NCBI GenBank assembly: GCA_958295785.1
Contig: OY282377.1
Span: 3,068,385-3,132,384, forward strand
Reading direction: 5' to 3'
DNA length: 64,000 bases
From: an uncultured Latescibacterota bacterium
GTDB lineage: Bacteria; Latescibacterota; UBA2968
Shown: in pieces, positions 27,278-36,349 of the stretch
Numbering within the stretch: position 1 is the first letter of the stretch
Layout: every line of letters begins with the position of its first letter
Program-made: the position numbers and the translations under genes
The notes under the pieces: model-generated
The model's input: only the letters and a program-made list of their open reading frames with translations
What the model was told of the DNA's origin: nothing
The model's database searches: none

Positions 27278-27650
27278 ATCAGGGATGAATGAGGAATGGG
27301 GAACAGACTTACGTACGAATCATACGTTGCTTGTCTCAAGCGTTTGGTTCTGCCTCCGCGTGGGTTGCCTTTGATGCCTTCGGCGACTTCCTTTTTTTCA
27401 ACAGCAAAAAAAAGGAAGCGAGCGGGGTACAACTGCCCCAGCAGTTCAAAAATGCCGCTCTCAAACGCCGAGAGGCTTGCACAGCGCAAATCGCTTTTGT
27501 AACAGGACGACATGCGCTGGCCTGCAAGGTGGGTTGCCCAATGAACGTGGGTTGCGAGATGGCCTTGCGCGCTGTGCGCGATGGTTTTATCCGATGGTCT
27601 TTTGGGATGGCATTTTTTTATGGCTTATTTGACGTACTGCGTAACGTCAG
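27278..27650 (-). repeat. Long dispersed repeat, copy C (ends eroded)
   Basis: Related to 1584-2054 in reverse orientation: shared blocks run from CATCAGGGATGAATGAGGAATGGG to ACTGCGTAACGTCA. Neither 12-bp terminus is intact. It fills most of the space between the FGE-like gene and the dioxygenase gene, both on the minus strand. Confidence 0.65.
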
Positions 27651-27713
27651 TTCACAGAAAAAAGGCACCTGCTTGGATGCTCAATTCGCGTTGCAACTAT
27701 TTATGCCGGACTT

Positions 27714-28529
27714 TCACACCGTATTGTTTTCCAGCGAATACGCACGGTTTCCCTCGGCGCCACCGCCGATAGCCCAGGTGCCTCGGAACAGGGATTGGCG
27801 TTTGGGCGGCATGGTTGCGATGGTCTCGTGGCTCAAATTGAGCCGATGCCACTGCGCCCAAAGCGAATTGTAGCAGTTAAAAACCGCGCACCGAGGATTG
27901 GAGGTTTGGGTCCAGTCATTCGCCGCGTGGACGAGGCTTTCGGTGAATATGACCACCGAACCGGCCGGGCAACTGTAATCGTCCATTGCCGCGCGCATGC
28001 TCGCCTCCCACGGCGATTCGCTGATATTGGGCCGAAATGGATCGGGGCCTCCGTAGTTGAAATGCGCCTTGTGCGACCCGCTCAGAAAAGACGTGCCTCC
28101 ATTTCCGGCTTCTACGTCCTCGAGTTCCCACACCACGCGGGTCAGGCCAGAGAATATTTTTTCGCCCGCAACCTGATAGCGCATGGCGTTTGCCTGTTGG
28201 GGCGGACGCACCACATGCGGCATGCCATTGTCGCGCCGTTCAGATGTGCGCCAACCGGGCCGCCGCACAGTGGTAAAAGACCCTTCGCACCGGAAACTGT
28301 AACAATCATCCCGCACAACAGGAGCTTCCGACAAAATCTCGGTAAGGATGCCCGCGATGGCCGGATGGTCGAGCAAGTTTTGAAGCGCGCCGCAATAGCT
28401 CTGCCTGGCCCCGGCGTACACCTCGGCCTTCATCTCGTCAATTTCCGCCTGTGACAATACGGCCGGCAACAAAATCCACCCGCGCAGGTCAAAGAAAAAC
28501 TTCTGCTCGGGGGTCATCAATTCTGACAT
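27714..28529 (-). CDS. Phytanoyl-CoA dioxygenase (PhyH) family protein
   Basis: A 271-residue cupin-fold protein of the Fe(II)/2-oxoglutarate dioxygenase superfamily. Recognisable parts are SGLTRVVWELEDVEAGNGGTSFLSGSHKAHF and PAGSVVIFTESLVHAANDW. These resemble the expanded PhyH group of Latescibacteria/Poribacteria-like genomes. A clear HxD iron motif is not obvious in the expected region (near NGMPHVVRPPQQ), so activity is uncertain. AAGGAGG lies just before the ATG. The substrate is unknown. Confidence 0.85.
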   Translation of the reverse strand: MSELMTPEQKFFFDLRGWILLPAVLSQAEIDEMKAEVYAGARQSYCGALQNLLDHPAIAGILTEILSEAPVVRDDCYSFRCEGSFTTVRRPGWRTSERRDNGMPHVVRPPQQANAMRYQVAGEKIFSGLTRVVWELEDVEAGNGGTSFLSGSHKAHFNYGGPDPFRPNISESPWEASMRAAMDDYSCPAGSVVIFTESLVHAANDWTQTSNPRCAVFNCYNSLWAQWHRLNLSHETIATMPPKRQSLFRGTWAIGGGAEGNRAYSLENNTV

Positions 28530-28551
28530 TGTTCCTCCTTTGTGCCAATGG

Positions 28552-28794
28552 TTAGCTTATCCACCCCAAAGCCTTGGCGATTGCAACCAAAAATGTGGCA
28601 ATGCCAAGCGCGAATCCCGCTGTCCAGCGCATGCTGACCTTCAAATCTTGATACGCTTTTAGGGACTCTAATCGCAACAGTTCGATATCTCGTTTCAAGT
28701 CTCTGTGGTTGTCGTCAACTTTATTTTCGATGCGAACGAGATTCTTGTCAATCCGCTTGATCACCTCTTCGCGTTGGGCAACGTTCCGAGTCAT
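28552..28794 (-). CDS. Small coiled-coil protein with C-terminal membrane helix
   Basis: An 80-residue protein preceded by a strong AAGGAGG site. Residues 5-50 are charged heptad-like helix (REEVIKRIDKNLVRIENK...), and 57-77 form one membrane segment (FALGIATFLVAIAKALGW). It resembles small hemolysin XhlA-like or tail-anchored coiled-coil proteins. It is encoded between the ArsS-like and PhyH genes on the same strand, with 22 bases to the dioxygenase start. The function is unknown. Confidence 0.7.
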   Translation of the reverse strand: MTRNVAQREEVIKRIDKNLVRIENKVDDNHRDLKRDIELLRLESLKAYQDLKVSMRWTAGFALGIATFLVAIAKALGWIS

Positions 28795-28830
28795 TTTTCA
28801 CCTCCTTCCCGGTGGATGGTTAAAGTCCAT

Positions 28831-29829
28831 TTACGCGAGCTCGCCGCCGCAACTGCTGCCCGCGCCGGCTGTGCAACCGAAACAGTGATCGCCCACGCGC
28901 ACGTCGCGCCCGATCAAGTCGTCAGGGGTCAACTCCCAGAGTTTGACTTCGCGCCCAAATGCATGCATATCGAGCATCTGGTTAAAATCGCAATCGTAAA
29001 TCTCGCCTCGCCATCCGACGCTGATCAGGGAGCGACACATCAAATTGTCAATCGTGTGGGGGTTAAAATTGTCCCGCAAAGTCCGCACATAGCTGTCGTA
29101 AATGCCCCTGCGCTTGAGAAAATCCCCAAATCGGCTGATGGGCATGTTGGTGATGGTGTAGAGCTTGTTAAACTCGATGTCGTAGCGCGCGCTCAATTCC
29201 CCTTTGTAATCGGCTTCGAGTTCGGCCTGCGGCGGCGGCAAGGACGCGTCGACCGGATTGTACACCAGATGGAGTTCCAAGCCCGTGCCCTGCTGTCCAT
29301 ATCCAATGCCGTTGAGAATCTGCAACGCCCTGATGCTTTTGGTGAACGCGCCGCGCCCGCGCTGTTCATCGACATTTTCCTCCAGATAACACGGCAGGGA
29401 ACACACCAATTCGATTTCGTGCGTGCGGTAAAATTCCGGCAGGTCTTCTTGCCCGGGTTCAAAAATCACGGTCAGATTGCAGCGCACCATCACGCGGCGG
29501 CCCTGTTCGCGGATGCGCTCGACAAAAGCGCGAAAATCCGGATTCAACTCCGGCGCGCCCCCAGTGAGGTCAACCGTCTGCACATCGGACTGTTCGAGAA
29601 AGGACACAATGCGGTCGATGGTCTCACGGGTCATGATCTCGGTGCGCGTGGGGCTGGCATCCACATGGCAGTGGCGGCACGCTTGGTTGCACAATTTGCC
29701 GACATTGACCTGCAAAATATCCAATCGGTTGCGCGCGAGTTCGAGGTGCTCAGCGCGGAGTTTGCCCGCAAAATCGGTCTTTTGATCGTCGCGTGCAATT
29801 TGCATCAAATCCATTGTTGCCAAAGCCAT
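28831..29829 (-). CDS. arsS: Radical SAM protein, ArsS (arsenosugar biosynthesis) type
   Basis: This 332-residue enzyme binds a 4Fe-4S cluster through Cys47, Cys51 and Cys54 (CNQACRHC), then shows the radical SAM glycine stretch DLTGGAPEL. Its C-terminal domain has further cysteines (MCRSLISVGWRGEIYDCDFNQM; HCFGCTAGAGSSCGGE), the layout of ArsS/DUF3641 proteins. ArsS joins the SAM deoxyadenosyl group to methylated arsenic in arsenosugar synthesis. The usual partner ArsM is not in the window, so this role is by homology only. AGGAGAAA lies before the ATG. Confidence 0.85.
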   Translation of the reverse strand: MALATMDLMQIARDDQKTDFAGKLRAEHLELARNRLDILQVNVGKLCNQACRHCHVDASPTRTEIMTRETIDRIVSFLEQSDVQTVDLTGGAPELNPDFRAFVERIREQGRRVMVRCNLTVIFEPGQEDLPEFYRTHEIELVCSLPCYLEENVDEQRGRGAFTKSIRALQILNGIGYGQQGTGLELHLVYNPVDASLPPPQAELEADYKGELSARYDIEFNKLYTITNMPISRFGDFLKRRGIYDSYVRTLRDNFNPHTIDNLMCRSLISVGWRGEIYDCDFNQMLDMHAFGREVKLWELTPDDLIGRDVRVGDHCFGCTAGAGSSCGGELA

Positions 29830-29853
29830 GTTTTTCTCCTAAATGATCTTGAC

Positions 29854-30237
29854 CTTACGTACAAATCAGCACATGCGTTGCTTGTCTCAAGCATTTGGCC
29901 TTACAGCATCGTTTGTTGCCTTTGATGCCTTCGGCGACTTCCTTTTTTTTGACAGCAAAAAAAAGGAAGCAAAAAATGCCGCTCTCATGCGCCGAGGGGT
30001 GCTCTGCACAGCGCAAATCGCTTTTGTAATAGGACGACATGCGTTGGCCTGCAAGGTTGGCTACATAATCGCTGTGGGTTGCGAGACGGCCTTGCGCGCT
30101 GTGCGTGATGGTTTTGTCTGATGGTCTTTTGGGATGGCCTTGTTGCAATGGCTTCTTTGAATGACTGCGTAACGTCAAGGGAATCTTGCTGGCAACATAG
30201 CGCATCACATCAGGGTAACAGAAAATCAATTTAGTAT
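29854..30237 (-). repeat. Long dispersed repeat, copy D (one intact end)
   Basis: Related to 1584-2054 in reverse orientation. The right end ATCAATTTAGTAT is kept with one change; the left end is lost. The stop codon of the isomerase gene (30231-30233) lies inside the right end. Confidence 0.7.
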
Positions 30238-31940
30238 GACATACTGCGTAACGTCAAAGGCAACTCGCCGATTGCCGACTGCAAACGATGGATACCCGCC
30301 ATTGGGTCTGTCTTAAAATGGATGCGAATAGCCCGCCTGTTGCGGCGCGAAAGCGCGTGGGCATCGCCCAGGGCTTGGGCGTCTTTGAGCACGCCAAACG
30401 AGAACACCCGTCCCGGAATCGGCACATCCGCCGCATCCTCGCTGGTCAGTTGTACGACCACCACATTGTTTCGCCCGCCTTTGTGCAACTGCCCGGTGGA
30501 ATGCAGGAAGCGCGGCCCAAATCCCAAGGTGGTCGCCACCCGATAGACATTGCGAATCCGATGTCGCAAGCCCTGCAACTGCGCGACAATCTCTTCATTC
30601 ATATCGAGATACGCGCAGAGGGCGACGTAATCGCCCGGTGCAACGCGGTTGAGAAATTGGGCGACACAAGCACGGTCGAGATCGTCCATCCCCGCATCGG
30701 CGTAAACCGCGACCTCACGGTCGCAAAACAACGGCGTTTGCACGGGCAACGCGCCCTCTTTTTCATAGGTCTGCGTCAATTGCGCGGTAAAATTTTTGCT
30801 CTCCTGCACATTGGGTTGATCAAAGGGATTGATCTCCAAAATCGCACCCGCGACCGCTGTTGCGTATTCCCATCGGAAAAATTCCGCGCCCAGTTCATAA
30901 TGATCGGCCACGTCGAGTTGAATTGCGGGAAAACGCGCCGCGTGCAAATTTTCGATCCCCGCATCCTGTTCGGGACATGCATCGCCCAACAGGCGAATAT
31001 AGACAAAGACCCGATCTTCGCCATACACATCGGGCGCGGCGACTTCTTCCAAATCAATCGGTATCAACCCTCGGCCATTTTTGCCCGTGCTCTCGGCCAA
31101 AAGCTGTTCTAGCCACGCGCCGAAATGCCGCAGTTTGGGAGACGTGACAAGCGTCACTTTATCCCGGCCGGCTTTTGCCAACTCGCCCAGCATGAGGCCC
31201 AACGACAAGCCGGGGTTTTGGGCATCCGATGATTTGCAGCGCGTGCCCATTGCGACTGCGCGTTCCAAAAACCGCTGGACATCTATGCCGATCAAGGCCG
31301 CGGGCAACATGCCAAACTGAGAGAGGGCGGAAAACCTGCCGCCGATCTCTGCGACCCCGTGAAAAACCGCGAGAAAATCCCGTTCTTTGGCGAGCACTTC
31401 CAGCGCGGAACCCGGATCCGTAATCGCGACAAAATGCCGTCCCGCCGCATCGCCAACCGCTTCCCGCATCTTTGCCCAAAAGAACTCGCAAAATGCGTGG
31501 GATTCGGTCGTCGTGCCGGATTTGCTCGCCACAACGCACAGGGTCGTCTCCATACGGACCGCATCGGCAAACCGCTGCACTTGCGCGGGAACAGTGGAAT
31601 CCAACACATGCAACGCGGGCCATCCTTTGCGGCGACCAAACGTCATCGCCAGCACTTCGGGGCACAAACTGCAACCGCCCATGCCCAAGAGCAAAACATC
31701 CGTCAGGCCCCTGTCGCGCACCTGCCGGGCAAACGCGCGGAGGCCCGCCACCTGATCGCGCATTTCAGACGCGATAGTGAGCCACCCCAACCCATGGGCC
31801 TCGTCTGCGCCCGACCAAAGCGAGGCATCGCCGCGCCATAACCGCGCGGTATTGTCCTGTTGCGACCACGCCCGCAATGCGCGGTCAACTGTGGTTTGAA
31901 ACGCGCCCAAAGACGCATGCATGTCTGAAATTTTGCACAT
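30231..31940 (-). CDS. pgi: Phosphoglucose isomerase (TalPgi-type C-half, stand-alone)
   Basis: This 569-residue SIS-fold protein resembles the isomerase half of bifunctional transaldolase/phosphoglucose isomerases rather than the classical enzyme. Motifs include LLLGMGGCSLCPEVLAMTFG, LHVLDSTVPAQV, VVASKSGTTTESHAF, and STGQLHKGG near the end. It should interconvert glucose-6-phosphate and fructose-6-phosphate. Two ATGs (31940, 31922) are possible; neither has a good ribosome site. The last eight residues (LTLRSMSY) and the TAA are encoded by repeat-associated DNA, so the natural C-terminus was altered by the repeat. Confidence 0.85.
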   Translation of the reverse strand: MCKISDMHASLGAFQTTVDRALRAWSQQDNTARLWRGDASLWSGADEAHGLGWLTIASEMRDQVAGLRAFARQVRDRGLTDVLLLGMGGCSLCPEVLAMTFGRRKGWPALHVLDSTVPAQVQRFADAVRMETTLCVVASKSGTTTESHAFCEFFWAKMREAVGDAAGRHFVAITDPGSALEVLAKERDFLAVFHGVAEIGGRFSALSQFGMLPAALIGIDVQRFLERAVAMGTRCKSSDAQNPGLSLGLMLGELAKAGRDKVTLVTSPKLRHFGAWLEQLLAESTGKNGRGLIPIDLEEVAAPDVYGEDRVFVYIRLLGDACPEQDAGIENLHAARFPAIQLDVADHYELGAEFFRWEYATAVAGAILEINPFDQPNVQESKNFTAQLTQTYEKEGALPVQTPLFCDREVAVYADAGMDDLDRACVAQFLNRVAPGDYVALCAYLDMNEEIVAQLQGLRHRIRNVYRVATTLGFGPRFLHSTGQLHKGGRNNVVVVQLTSEDAADVPIPGRVFSFGVLKDAQALGDAHALSRRNRRAIRIHFKTDPMAGIHRLQSAIGELPLTLRSMSY

Positions 31941-31950
31941 AAGCGCATTC

Positions 31951-32023
31951 TGTCATTCTGAACTTAGCGGAGTGGAGGAGGTGTTGGGCGCAGGAGATTC
32001 GTTGTGCCCGCCTCAGCATGACA
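31951..32023. repeat. TGTCATTCTGA...TCAGCATGACA inverted repeat
   Basis: The two 11-base arms differ at one position and enclose about 51 bases. It lies between the DUF547 gene and the isomerase gene. The design is that of a common intergenic repeat of the TGTCATTCTGAGC type. Confidence 0.55.
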
Positions 32024-32026
32024 TTT

Positions 32027-32803
32027 TTATTTTTGCTCGTTCAAAGACCAATCGTACTCCAAGAACAGCACCTGAACATCCGGGTGAGTTTGCAAATACG
32101 CGGCATCGTCTTCGTCGAGAAACAGGCAAATATAATCCAACAGGGTCTCTCCCGCATTTTCCGCCTTCAGATATGCGGTAAAATCATCGGCAAACCAATT
32201 AAAAATCGCCGACAAGCTCACAATGCCCGCCTGCCTATTGATCTGCACATGGGTCGCGTTGCGAACCATATCGCGCATGGCCGCGTGGAGTTGCGCGTGC
32301 AATTCGCTGGGCATAAACGCCCTGTTCTGCAAGCGCGGGCAACTGATCGCCGCGCAATTGATCGCCGCGTGGATGCGCGGGTCGGCAAATTGTTTGCGGA
32401 TAATCTCGTGTTCGATATAATCTAGCGTGAGCCTGCGCGCGCCAATGACAAACGAATGTATTTTGAAAAAGCCGTAAAACGGCGCGATGTCCGTCACAGA
32501 TGCAATGGGATAGGCTTTTGCGACTCCGGACAGCACGCATGCGTTGTACGCATTGATCCAAAAGGCGAGGCTGTCTGCGCGGGTGGGGAAAAGCGCGGGA
32601 TGCGTGTCCGGGCTGACCCGCGTGATCTGTTCGATAAAAAGGCGCAAGTCCGCATCGGTCTTTGCGGCCTCGTAATTGACCCATCCCCCTGCGCTGACGA
32701 CGCGCCCGAGCGAGCGGTTGAGCGGTGCATAATCGAAAGATTCGGCGCCGCTTTGCTGGATAAATCCCGCGAAAATGAGGCCGATGGCGCAAAGTCGCCA
32801 CAT
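32027..32803 (-). CDS. Exported DUF547 domain protein
   Basis: A 258-residue protein with a signal peptide (about 1-20, MWRLCAIGLIFAGFIQQSGA). DUF547 features are VNYEAAKTDADLRLFIEQI, LAFWINAYNACVLSGVAKAYPI, and the Cys-containing INCAAISCPRL, which suggests a papain-like or transglutaminase-like fold. The family has no assigned activity. GGGGAG precedes the ATG at 32803, which also removes a poorly composed upstream extension. The gene starts 15 bases after the GH88-like gene stops. Confidence 0.85.
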   Translation of the reverse strand: MWRLCAIGLIFAGFIQQSGAESFDYAPLNRSLGRVVSAGGWVNYEAAKTDADLRLFIEQITRVSPDTHPALFPTRADSLAFWINAYNACVLSGVAKAYPIASVTDIAPFYGFFKIHSFVIGARRLTLDYIEHEIIRKQFADPRIHAAINCAAISCPRLQNRAFMPSELHAQLHAAMRDMVRNATHVQINRQAGIVSLSAIFNWFADDFTAYLKAENAGETLLDYICLFLDEDDAAYLQTHPDVQVLFLEYDWSLNEQK

Positions 32804-32817
32804 GTTGAACTCCCCTT

Positions 32818-34176
32818 TTACGGATCGAAAAACGTCAGATACGGCTTGTTGTCGATTTCTCGCTGGAGCAAAACCGCCAATTCCATCGCGTGGTAATCGC
32901 CCCACATCGACGCCTCGCCGCACGCGACCCGCTGCCCCTCTGGCACGTGGTCCCACGCATTGGGATTGTGATAAATCGAATGGAGGATGAGGCCCTGATG
33001 GGCTTCGTCTTCGGACAGATAGGGCGCGTCAAAAAGCGTTCGCGCCACTGTTAATGCGGCTTGGCGATAGCGCGCATCGCCTATATAAACGCCCAAGCGG
33101 TAAAGCCCTTGCGCCGCAATGGCCGCGGCAGAACTGTCCACGGGTTCATGTGCATTGTACGGATCGGATACGCGATTGCCATAATTTTCCATCAGCGCGA
33201 GGCCGGGCGCGCCCGAATCCCAAAATGGAATGCCATCTGCCGTCGTGATCGCGTCGATGTAATAATCCGCTGTGGCGCGGGCCGCCTTGAGCATCCAAGC
33301 TGTCACCGCATCTCGTCCGCCGTAGAGATCGAGTGCGTCATCTGACAGGTGGGCCACGTATTCCAAAAGTTCGGCATAGCCGGTCAAAATCCACGCCAAG
33401 CCCCGCGTCCATGTGGAAAACGGCGAATAGCCCTGTTGCGTGCTCGGACAGCGGTAATTGCCGTCGTTGAGATTGAAAATCGACTCGTGTACCACCTTGC
33501 CGCGCACATCGTAGCGGTCGCGTCCCTCGCCGTAATACACGTTGAATCGCGCGGTTGTCTCGGCGTGGTGGAGCAGGCGTTGGAGCAGGGAAATCGCGCG
33601 GTCATTTTCCCCCATCAAGACGTGGTCGAGATCGTGCGCCAAAGCCAATGCGCGGCACGATCTGATGGTGTCTGAAAACAGGGAATGCGGCCCGTTGAAC
33701 GAATAGATGTAGCCCTTGCCATCGCCGATAGTCGTCCAGCGCGCGGCCTGAACCGCGCCCGAGGCTTTGAGGGCCAAGTCGTAAAAGTGCCGCTCCCACT
33801 CGTTTTCGGGAAGCGCGCCTTCTCGCATCAACCGGCGCAAATTGCCATAGGTGGAGACATTGTTAAACCCGTGATCGTGTACGCCAACATGCGTCACATG
33901 AGACGCCATGCGCTCGACCGTGCCCACGCGCCCAATTTGCAACAGGTCGTCCTCGCCCGTGATCTCATAGCCCAAAATCGCGCATCCAAATTGAAATCCC
34001 TGCGTCCATTCGGTCCACCCCCGCGTGGTGTATTTGCCACCCACCGTAAAGACCGGCGTTCCGCGATTCGGATCCCATGTCGCATCGATGCTGCGGATTT
34101 TCCGAGCGGCCAGCGCGAAAAAGCGATTCAACTCGTTTTTCAAATCGCCGAGCCGAATATCGGCATTCACTTTCAT
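32818..34176 (-). CDS. GH88/105-like unsaturated glycoside hydrolase
   Basis: This 452-residue protein of (alpha/alpha)6-barrel type resembles unsaturated glucuronyl hydrolases. Recognisable parts are WTQGFQFGCAILGYEITGE, THVGVHDHGFNNVSTYG, YSPFSTWTRGLAWILTGYAE and PFWDSGAPG...PVDSSAAAIAAQGL. Such enzymes release 4,5-unsaturated uronic acids made by polysaccharide lyases, here perhaps from algal or sponge glycans. No signal peptide is seen, so it is probably cytoplasmic. GGAGG lies 6 bases before the ATG. No lyase gene is in the window. Confidence 0.82.
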   Translation of the reverse strand: MKVNADIRLGDLKNELNRFFALAARKIRSIDATWDPNRGTPVFTVGGKYTTRGWTEWTQGFQFGCAILGYEITGEDDLLQIGRVGTVERMASHVTHVGVHDHGFNNVSTYGNLRRLMREGALPENEWERHFYDLALKASGAVQAARWTTIGDGKGYIYSFNGPHSLFSDTIRSCRALALAHDLDHVLMGENDRAISLLQRLLHHAETTARFNVYYGEGRDRYDVRGKVVHESIFNLNDGNYRCPSTQQGYSPFSTWTRGLAWILTGYAELLEYVAHLSDDALDLYGGRDAVTAWMLKAARATADYYIDAITTADGIPFWDSGAPGLALMENYGNRVSDPYNAHEPVDSSAAAIAAQGLYRLGVYIGDARYRQAALTVARTLFDAPYLSEDEAHQGLILHSIYHNPNAWDHVPEGQRVACGEASMWGDYHAMELAVLLQREIDNKPYLTFFDP

Positions 34177-34216
34177 TCTGCCTCCATGTAGTCAGTTGTC
34201 GGCAAAACAAACTCTT

Positions 34217-35308
34217 TAGGACTTACGCATGCTGAGTTAAAAAAGGGTGCAATTCCGTAAAATTTATCACTTTGAGGAGGTATCAATGCGCCACCCGACG
34301 CGTTTGGATTACTGTCAGTATCTGCTTAGCAGTCCCCTCAACGATACCCTGACCCATTTCGCCGACCATAGCGAAGGGTTCAGTCATGATAGGATCAACC
34401 GCTATCTCGCCGGTGCGCGTATCCCCCCCCGCTTGGTGTGGGAACACGTCAAAGACCACATCGCGTTGACGCCTGAAGGCGATGTGATCTTTGATGACAC
34501 GGTTTTAGACAAGCGACACGCGCGCAAGATCGCGTGAGTGCGCCGTCAATATAGCGGCAACGCCCAAGGCGTCATCAATGGCATCGGGGTGGTCACATGT
34601 GTCTATGTCAATCCGCAACAGGATCGGTTCTGGTTGATTGACTATCGGATTTATGACCCGCAAGGCGATGGCAAAACCAAATTGGATCATCTCAAGGACA
34701 TGCTCTCTGGGTTGGTCTATCAGAAGCGCCTTCCTTTTACCGGGGTCTTGATGGACAGTTGGTATGCGACTAAAACGGTCATGCGACACAGAGAGCAGAT
34801 GCAAAAAACCTATTCTTGTCCCCTCAAGACGAACCGGCGCGTGGACGATTCGGCAGGCACAACCCCCTACCAGCGCGTAGATAGCTTAACTTGGACGAAA
34901 GCGCAACGCAAACAAGGCAAGCCCATTAAAATCAGAGGGTTTCCCAAAGACCACAAAGTGAAATTATTCCGGGTGGCGTCTGCTGCCAGACGCACGGCGT
35001 ATGTCGTGACCAACGACCATGCTCAAAACGATTCTTCAGGGGTACAACAGGTGTGTCACCAAAGATGGAAAATTGAGCCCTTTCACCGCGAAGTCAAACA
35101 AGTGACCGGGCTTGAAAAGGGTCCATGTCGGTTGGCACGCATGGTACGAAATCATATTGGGTGTGCGATGTTAGTTTGGATAAGACTCGAGCAGGTGGCC
35201 TATCAAACAGGACAAACCATTTATCAAGTCAAATACCGGGGGGTGGCTGACTTCTTGAGACAACAACTCAAAGCACCTCATATTCCAATGGTGATTGCGT
35301 AAGTCCTA
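34217..35308 (+). mobile_element. 1092-bp insertion sequence (IS701/IS4-like), copy 1
   Basis: The ends TAGGACTTACGCA and TGCGTAAGTCCTA are a 13-bp perfect inverted repeat. CTCTT flanks both sides (34212-34216 and 35309-35313) as a 5-bp target duplication. An inverted second copy of identical length lies at 46239-47330. The family name is by protein resemblance to cyanobacterial DDE transposases usually filed under IS701; the 5-bp duplication is not typical of that family. Confidence 0.92.
34286..35302 (+). pseudogene. DDE transposase with in-frame TGA, copy 1
   Basis: One frame of 338 codons runs from the ATG at 34286 (GAGGAGG 5 bases upstream) to the right end, broken by TGA at 34535-34537. 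The first acidic residue is in VIFDDTVLDK before the stop. The second (GVLMDSWYATK) and third (RWKIEPFHREVKQ) come after it. A GTG follows the TGA directly, so reinitiation is conceivable, but one polypeptide would need readthrough. The other copy has the same TGA. Either an ancestral defect was spread by an active relative in trans, or the stop is recoded. Confidence 0.8.
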
Positions 35309-35317
35309 CTCTTCTTT

Positions 35318-35620
35318 CTACCCGCGATTGACCGCTTTGGCAAAATCGACATCCGCACGGGTGACGGCATTTTCGCTGTGCGTTGTCACCGAAACCGCGA
35401 GGGTTTTTGTTCGGCTGTTGAGGCCGATATCGGAATGGTGGTTGTTTTCGTCCATAATCTCTGTCAGCCTGCGGACAAAAGCCATCGTTGGCACAAATTT
35501 TTCAAAATGCCAAACGCGCTGCAATTCCTTTGTATCTGCGAGATATTCCCAGCCTTCGAGCGCGGCGACTTCTGCGCGAATCTCGTCTTCGGTCAGTGCG
35601 GTTTTGTCTTCAATAGCCAT
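35318..35620 (-). CDS. phhB: 4a-hydroxytetrahydrobiopterin dehydratase
   Basis: This 100-residue protein is a pterin-4a-carbinolamine dehydratase, which recycles the pterin cofactor of aromatic amino acid hydroxylases. The typical central HHSDIGLNSRTKTLAVSVTTH, with its paired histidines, is present, and the length is normal. AGGAGGT precedes the ATG at 35620. The gene ends close to the right end of the insertion sequence. No hydroxylase gene is nearby, so a moonlighting or molybdopterin-linked role next to mobA is possible. Confidence 0.92.
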   Translation of the reverse strand: MAIEDKTALTEDEIRAEVAALEGWEYLADTKELQRVWHFEKFVPTMAFVRRLTEIMDENNHHSDIGLNSRTKTLAVSVTTHSENAVTRADVDFAKAVNRG

Positions 35621-35692
35621 CGGATACCTCCTGTGATGAGAAATGGATTGCGTGCGGCAATGTACGAAAAAAAAGAAAAGCAACAACAGCAG

Positions 35693-36313
35693 TCATGGCG
35701 CGTGCAAATTCGCCAATGCAAGTGCGCGTTGATAGCGTTGCGGCGTGTTGACGTTCATCAGAAATCGCAGTTCTGGGTCAACTTGCACGAGCGCGTCTTT
35801 TTTTATTATGTGAACGCGGCACGCATCTGCCAATGCCAAAAGCCGCCGCTCGCCTTTTTCGAGCAGCGCGTGGGCCTTTTTCCATATTGCCGTGCGATAA
35901 AGCGCGCACAAAGGGTAAAGTTGATCATCCACGCACGGCATCGCGATCTCGGCCTCTGCTGTCCTGTGCGATTTGAGGCAGTGGATCAATTCCGCGCTGA
36001 TAAATGGCATATCGCAACCCGTCGCCAGTGCCCATTCAGAAACATCTGCGACATGCTGCAACCCGGCCATGAGGCCCATCAACGGCCCCTGATTCGGCAC
36101 GGGATCACAAACAGACGACACATTGGGGATGGATGGCAAGTTTTGACGCGGCGCACGCACAATCACGATGGGACAAACAGCCTCCCTCAGATTTGCAACA
36201 CTTCTCATAAGCAGGGTTTCGCCGCCAAAGGGCAAGCCAAACTTGGGTTTGCCCATGCGCCTGCTTTCGCCACCTGTCAGGATGATGCCAGCACAGTCCA
36301 TCAGCGCGACCAT
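35693..36313 (-). CDS. mobA: Molybdenum cofactor guanylyltransferase-like (MobA) protein
   Basis: A 206-residue nucleotidyltransferase. The N-terminal GIILTGGESRRMGKPK is the MobA signature that binds GTP, followed by NQGPLMGLMAGLQ and the metal motif ATGCDMPFIS. It should add GMP to molybdopterin to form the guanine dinucleotide cofactor. No strong ribosome site is seen for either possible ATG (36313 or 36301). The small gene at 36350-36538 lies just upstream on the same strand. Confidence 0.9.
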   Translation of the reverse strand: MVALMDCAGIILTGGESRRMGKPKFGLPFGGETLLMRSVANLREAVCPIVIVRAPRQNLPSIPNVSSVCDPVPNQGPLMGLMAGLQHVADVSEWALATGCDMPFISAELIHCLKSHRTAEAEIAMPCVDDQLYPLCALYRTAIWKKAHALLEKGERRLLALADACRVHIIKKDALVQVDPELRFLMNVNTPQRYQRALALANLHAP

Positions 36314-36349
36314 TCAAAAAAAGGACGCTCTCACACGCCCTTCTCAAAG

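Noticed and set aside
34535-34540. General recoding of UGA as a sense codon in this genome
   Set aside because: Many ordinary genes here end in TGA at the expected family length (pyrG, gatC-neighbouring genes, lptC), so the codon is a normal stop. Any bypass would be specific to the insertion sequence.
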